Positions 38,206 to 40,395 of a DNA stretch of 40,395 nucleotides are shown here, piece by piece (positions within the stretch are counted from its first letter, which is position 1; every line of letters begins with the position of its first letter). Location of the stretch: positions 1 to 40,395 of the forward strand of contig CAMAVU010000008.1 of the NCBI GenBank assembly GCA_945861935.1, in the 5' to 3' direction. Below the pieces are notes generated by a model. That model saw only the letters and a list, made by a program, of their open reading frames with translations. It was not told the DNA's origin and did not search any database. The DNA comes from Bifidobacterium breve. Its GTDB lineage: Bacteria; Actinomycetota; Thermoleophilia; Miltoncostaeales; Miltoncostaeaceae. Position numbers and translations under genes: made by a program.

Positions 38206-39401
38206 CGCGCGGATCATCGCTGGCCCTTGTGGCCCTGCTCGTGTTCACGATGGGCACCAGCATCATCACCCCCCTCATCCCCCTCTACCAGCAGGGGTAC
38301 GGGCTCTCCAATGGCGTGCTGATGCTGCTGTTCGCCACCTATACGGCCACCGTGGTGCCCACGATGTTGCTGGCGGGGAACGCCTCAGACCGTCTGGGGC
38401 GCAAGCGGCTGGCAGTGCCCGCGATGCTGGTGATGACCACCGCATCCCTGGTATTCGCGTTCACCCAGTCGGTGCCGCTCCTGTTCGCGGGCCGGGTGCT
38501 GCAGGGGCTCGCGATCGGCATGTTCCTTGGTGTCGGCACGGCTTTCGTCATCGACCACGCGCGCCCCGGGGCGAAGGCGCTCGCCGCCATGACGGCGGGC
38601 GCGGCATTCAGGCTCGGTTTCGGTCTGGGGCCGCTCTTCGCGGGCATCGTCGCCCAGTACTGGGGTAACCCGCTCAACCGGCCGTTCCAGGTGCATGTGG
38701 TGCTGATGGTGGTGGGCATCGCCTGTGTCCTCGTCGCGCGCGAGACCGTGCCCCGGCGGCCGTACCGGTTCGAGATGCGGGTGGGGGTGCCGACGGGGCA
38801 GGGCCGCGGGTTCGCCGGCTTCATCGGTCCTGCGGTCTTCACCATGTCGTTCATGGAGGGCACCGTGCTCTCGATCGTCCCGCTGTTCCTCTACGACACG
38901 CTCGGCGCCACCAACGTGGCGATTGCCGGGCTGTGCGGGTTCCTGGTGCTCGGTATCGGCGGCATGACCCCGATCGTCACCCGGAACCTGGATCCCCGGA
39001 AGGCCGTGATGGTCGGGGTCGCCGTGTCGGCTGCGGTCACCTGGCTCATCGCCGGTGCCGCCCTTGCCGCCAGCGCGACCCTCGTGGTGGTGGCCGCCGG
39101 CATCCTCGGGTTCGTCAACGGCATGATCCTGCAGGGCGGCACCGTGATCTGCGGCACCATCGTTCCCCTCGAGGAGCGCGGGAAGCTGATGTCGAGCCTC
39201 TATATGTGCGCGTATGCGGGAACGATCCCCACCGTGGGCCTGGGGTACCTCTCGCAGGCGGTGGGGCTCACGACTGCACTCATGGTCTTCAGCACCATCG
39301 CGTGCGTGCTCGCCGTCTGGATCGTGCTGGTGGGGAGGAGGCTGTTCCCGCACGTGATTCCGTATGTGGAGCCGGTCACGGTATCGTCCCCGGTCGCATG
39401 A
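38202..39401 (+). CDS. MFS transporter, DHA1-like (12 TM)
   Basis: A 399-residue protein with about 12 helices. Helix 1 FTMGTSIITPLIPLYQQ is followed by motif A AGNASDRLGRKRLAVPAM and by FAGRVLQGLAIGMFLGVGTAFV. It resembles multidrug or sugar efflux members; the substrate is unknown. The GTG overlaps the previous stop (GTGA), and its own stop overlaps the rlmN ATG (ATGA). Two unlike MFS carriers in tandem suggest serial or related substrates. Confidence 0.86.
   Translation: MTRGSSLALVALLVFTMGTSIITPLIPLYQQGYGLSNGVLMLLFATYTATVVPTMLLAGNASDRLGRKRLAVPAMLVMTTASLVFAFTQSVPLLFAGRVLQGLAIGMFLGVGTAFVIDHARPGAKALAAMTAGAAFRLGFGLGPLFAGIVAQYWGNPLNRPFQVHVVLMVVGIACVLVARETVPRRPYRFEMRVGVPTGQGRGFAGFIGPAVFTMSFMEGTVLSIVPLFLYDTLGATNVAIAGLCGFLVLGIGGMTPIVTRNLDPRKAVMVGVAVSAAVTWLIAGAALAASATLVVVAAGILGFVNGMILQGGTVICGTIVPLEERGKLMSSLYMCAYAGTIPTVGLGYLSQAVGLTTALMVFSTIACVLAVWIVLVGRRLFPHVIPYVEPVTVSSPVA
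39382..39397 (+). promoter_or_regulatory. Weak candidate -10 for rlmN inside the transporter 3' end
   Basis: TATCGT (39382-39387) lies 10 nt before the rlmN ATG. The spacing is long, and the ATGA overlap already explains translation, so this is tentative. Confidence 0.25.
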
Positions 39402-40395
39402 GCGATCAGATTTCATCCATTCTCAGGGCGTGGGGCGAGCCCGCCTACCGCGTGCGCCAGGTGAATGATGCGCGGCGGGCGGGCGCGCGGGAGTGGGACG
39501 AGGTCACGACGCTGCCGAAGGACCTGCGCACACGGCTCGCGGAGGTCGTGCCGCTCTGGACGGTCACGCCCGACGCCATGGCCGAGAGCCGTGATGGCAC
39601 GATCAAGTGGCGGCTGCGCACTGCCGACGGCCTCGCCATTGAGAGCGTGCTCATCAAGCATGCACGCGGCCGGCGGACCCTGTGCGTGTCGAGTCAGGCC
39701 GGGTGTGCCCTGGGCTGCCGCTTCTGCGCCACCGGGGCGATGGGTGCGGGCCGTGACCTGACGGCCCGTGAGATCGCCGACCAGGCGCTGCTGGCAGCCG
39801 ACGCGGCCCGCGAGGACGGTGCGAGGCTCGGCAACGTGGTGTTCATGGGCATGGGGGAGCCGCTGCAGAACACCGGCGCGGTGTTCGACGCCATCCGCGA
39901 AATGAACTCGCCCGAGGGGCTCGGTATCTCCGCGCGCTCCATTGCGGTGTCCACGGCGGGGTGGGTCCCGGGAATCGAGGAGCTCGTGGCCTTCGAGGTG
40001 CCTGTGCGTCTGGCGCTATCGCTGCACGCGGCGGACGACGCCACCCGCACGGCGTTGATGCCCATCAACAACCGGTGGCCCATTGCGAACGTGCTGGCGG
40101 CCTGTCGGCGCTACGCCGACCGCACCGGCCGCAGGGTGTTCATCGAATACCTCCTGTTGGACGGGGTGAACGACGAGGTCTCCCACGCCCGCCGCCTGGC
40201 CGGGCATCTCCGCGACGGGCGCTTTCACGTGAACCTGATCGAGTACAACGCCACGGGCGGCCCGTACCGGGGCTCCCCGCCCGACCGTGTCCGCCGCTTC
40301 GCGGAGGAACTCACGACCGCGGGCCTCCACCCATCCTTCCGCCGCTCCCGCGGCGCGGATATCGCCGCCGCATGCGGCCAACTGGCCACCCCAAC
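39398..40395 (+). CDS. rlmN: 23S rRNA (adenine2503-C2)/tRNA methyltransferase RlmN (nearly complete, runs to window edge)
   Basis: At least 332 residues of a radical-SAM methyltransferase. The 4Fe-4S motif is Cys103-x3-Cys107-x2-Cys110 (SSQAGCALGCRFCATGAMG), followed by VVFMGMGEPLQN, ARSIAVSTAGWVPGI, LALSLHAADDATRTALMPIN and VFIEYLLLDGVND. The C-terminal ACGQLA holds the second catalytic Cys near residue 329. It methylates C2 of A2503 in 23S rRNA and A37 in some tRNAs through a Cys-methyl intermediate. The N-terminal accessory domain is intact though short. Only a few C-terminal residues and the stop are outside the window. Confidence 0.94.
   Translation, partial: MSDQISSILRAWGEPAYRVRQVNDARRAGAREWDEVTTLPKDLRTRLAEVVPLWTVTPDAMAESRDGTIKWRLRTADGLAIESVLIKHARGRRTLCVSSQAGCALGCRFCATGAMGAGRDLTAREIADQALLAADAAREDGARLGNVVFMGMGEPLQNTGAVFDAIREMNSPEGLGISARSIAVSTAGWVPGIEELVAFEVPVRLALSLHAADDATRTALMPINNRWPIANVLAACRRYADRTGRRVFIEYLLLDGVNDEVSHARRLAGHLRDGRFHVNLIEYNATGGPYRGSPPDRVRRFAEELTTAGLHPSFRRSRGADIAAACGQLATP

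Noticed and set aside
1-40395. tRNA, rRNA, riboswitch, insertion sequence or integrase genes
   Set aside because: No cloverleaf, rRNA-like, transposase or integrase sequence was recognised by reading; a covariance-model scan was not possible.

Overview
The window is high-GC DNA (roughly 70% by eye) with many GTG starts and almost no intergenic space. The gene content fits a high-GC Actinomycetota-like bacterium: an F420-type luciferase-like oxidoreductase, an 83-residue-plus set of actinobacterial-style membrane proteins, a short RlmN, and TANNNT promoters placed directly at start codons. A deep-branching class such as Thermoleophilia is possible, but nothing here fixes the genus. No tRNA, rRNA, insertion sequence, CRISPR array or phage gene was found.

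Positions 1-23286 (minus strand) hold one very long gene train, about 20 genes, most joined by stop/start overlaps of 1 to 11 nt. It looks like a complete lipid-linked exopolysaccharide pathway. It has a PglC/WcaJ-type initiating phosphoglycosyltransferase, several GT4 and GT2 glycosyltransferases, a GT-C membrane enzyme, two O-antigen-ligase/polymerase-type proteins, an MviN-like flippase and a Wzz-like chain-length protein. Tailoring or extracytoplasmic parts are two ATP-grasp ligases, a polysaccharide deacetylase fused to a glycosyltransferase, a methyltransferase, a secreted GH-A-like hydrolase, a PQQ-type beta-propeller and a FlgD-Ig-like protein. An F420-type oxidoreductase heads the train, and a secreted Pro/Thr-rich repeat protein leaves the window at its far end.

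Positions 23409-30126 (plus strand, divergent) hold a second envelope operon: an M28-peptidase-like protein that has lost its metal ligands and carries a multi-pass membrane domain, a polyprenol-phosphate-type GT2, a GT4, a UPF0104/LPG-synthase-like membrane protein, a DUF2079 membrane protein and a small membrane protein. This suggests synthesis or export of a glycolipid or lipoglycan. It converges on a class A penicillin-binding protein and its membrane partner (30123-32755, minus).

Positions 32824-40395 are more housekeeping-like: a HAD hydrolase, a broken membrane-protein gene, a thioredoxin reductase/thioredoxin/zinc-ribbon/CsoR-family operon with a probable CsoR-type operator over the trxB start, a membrane protein, two MFS transporters and rlmN. 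Most genes that are not translationally coupled to an upstream gene have a TANNNT-like -10 element only 7-10 nt before the start codon, which points to leaderless transcription as a common mode here.
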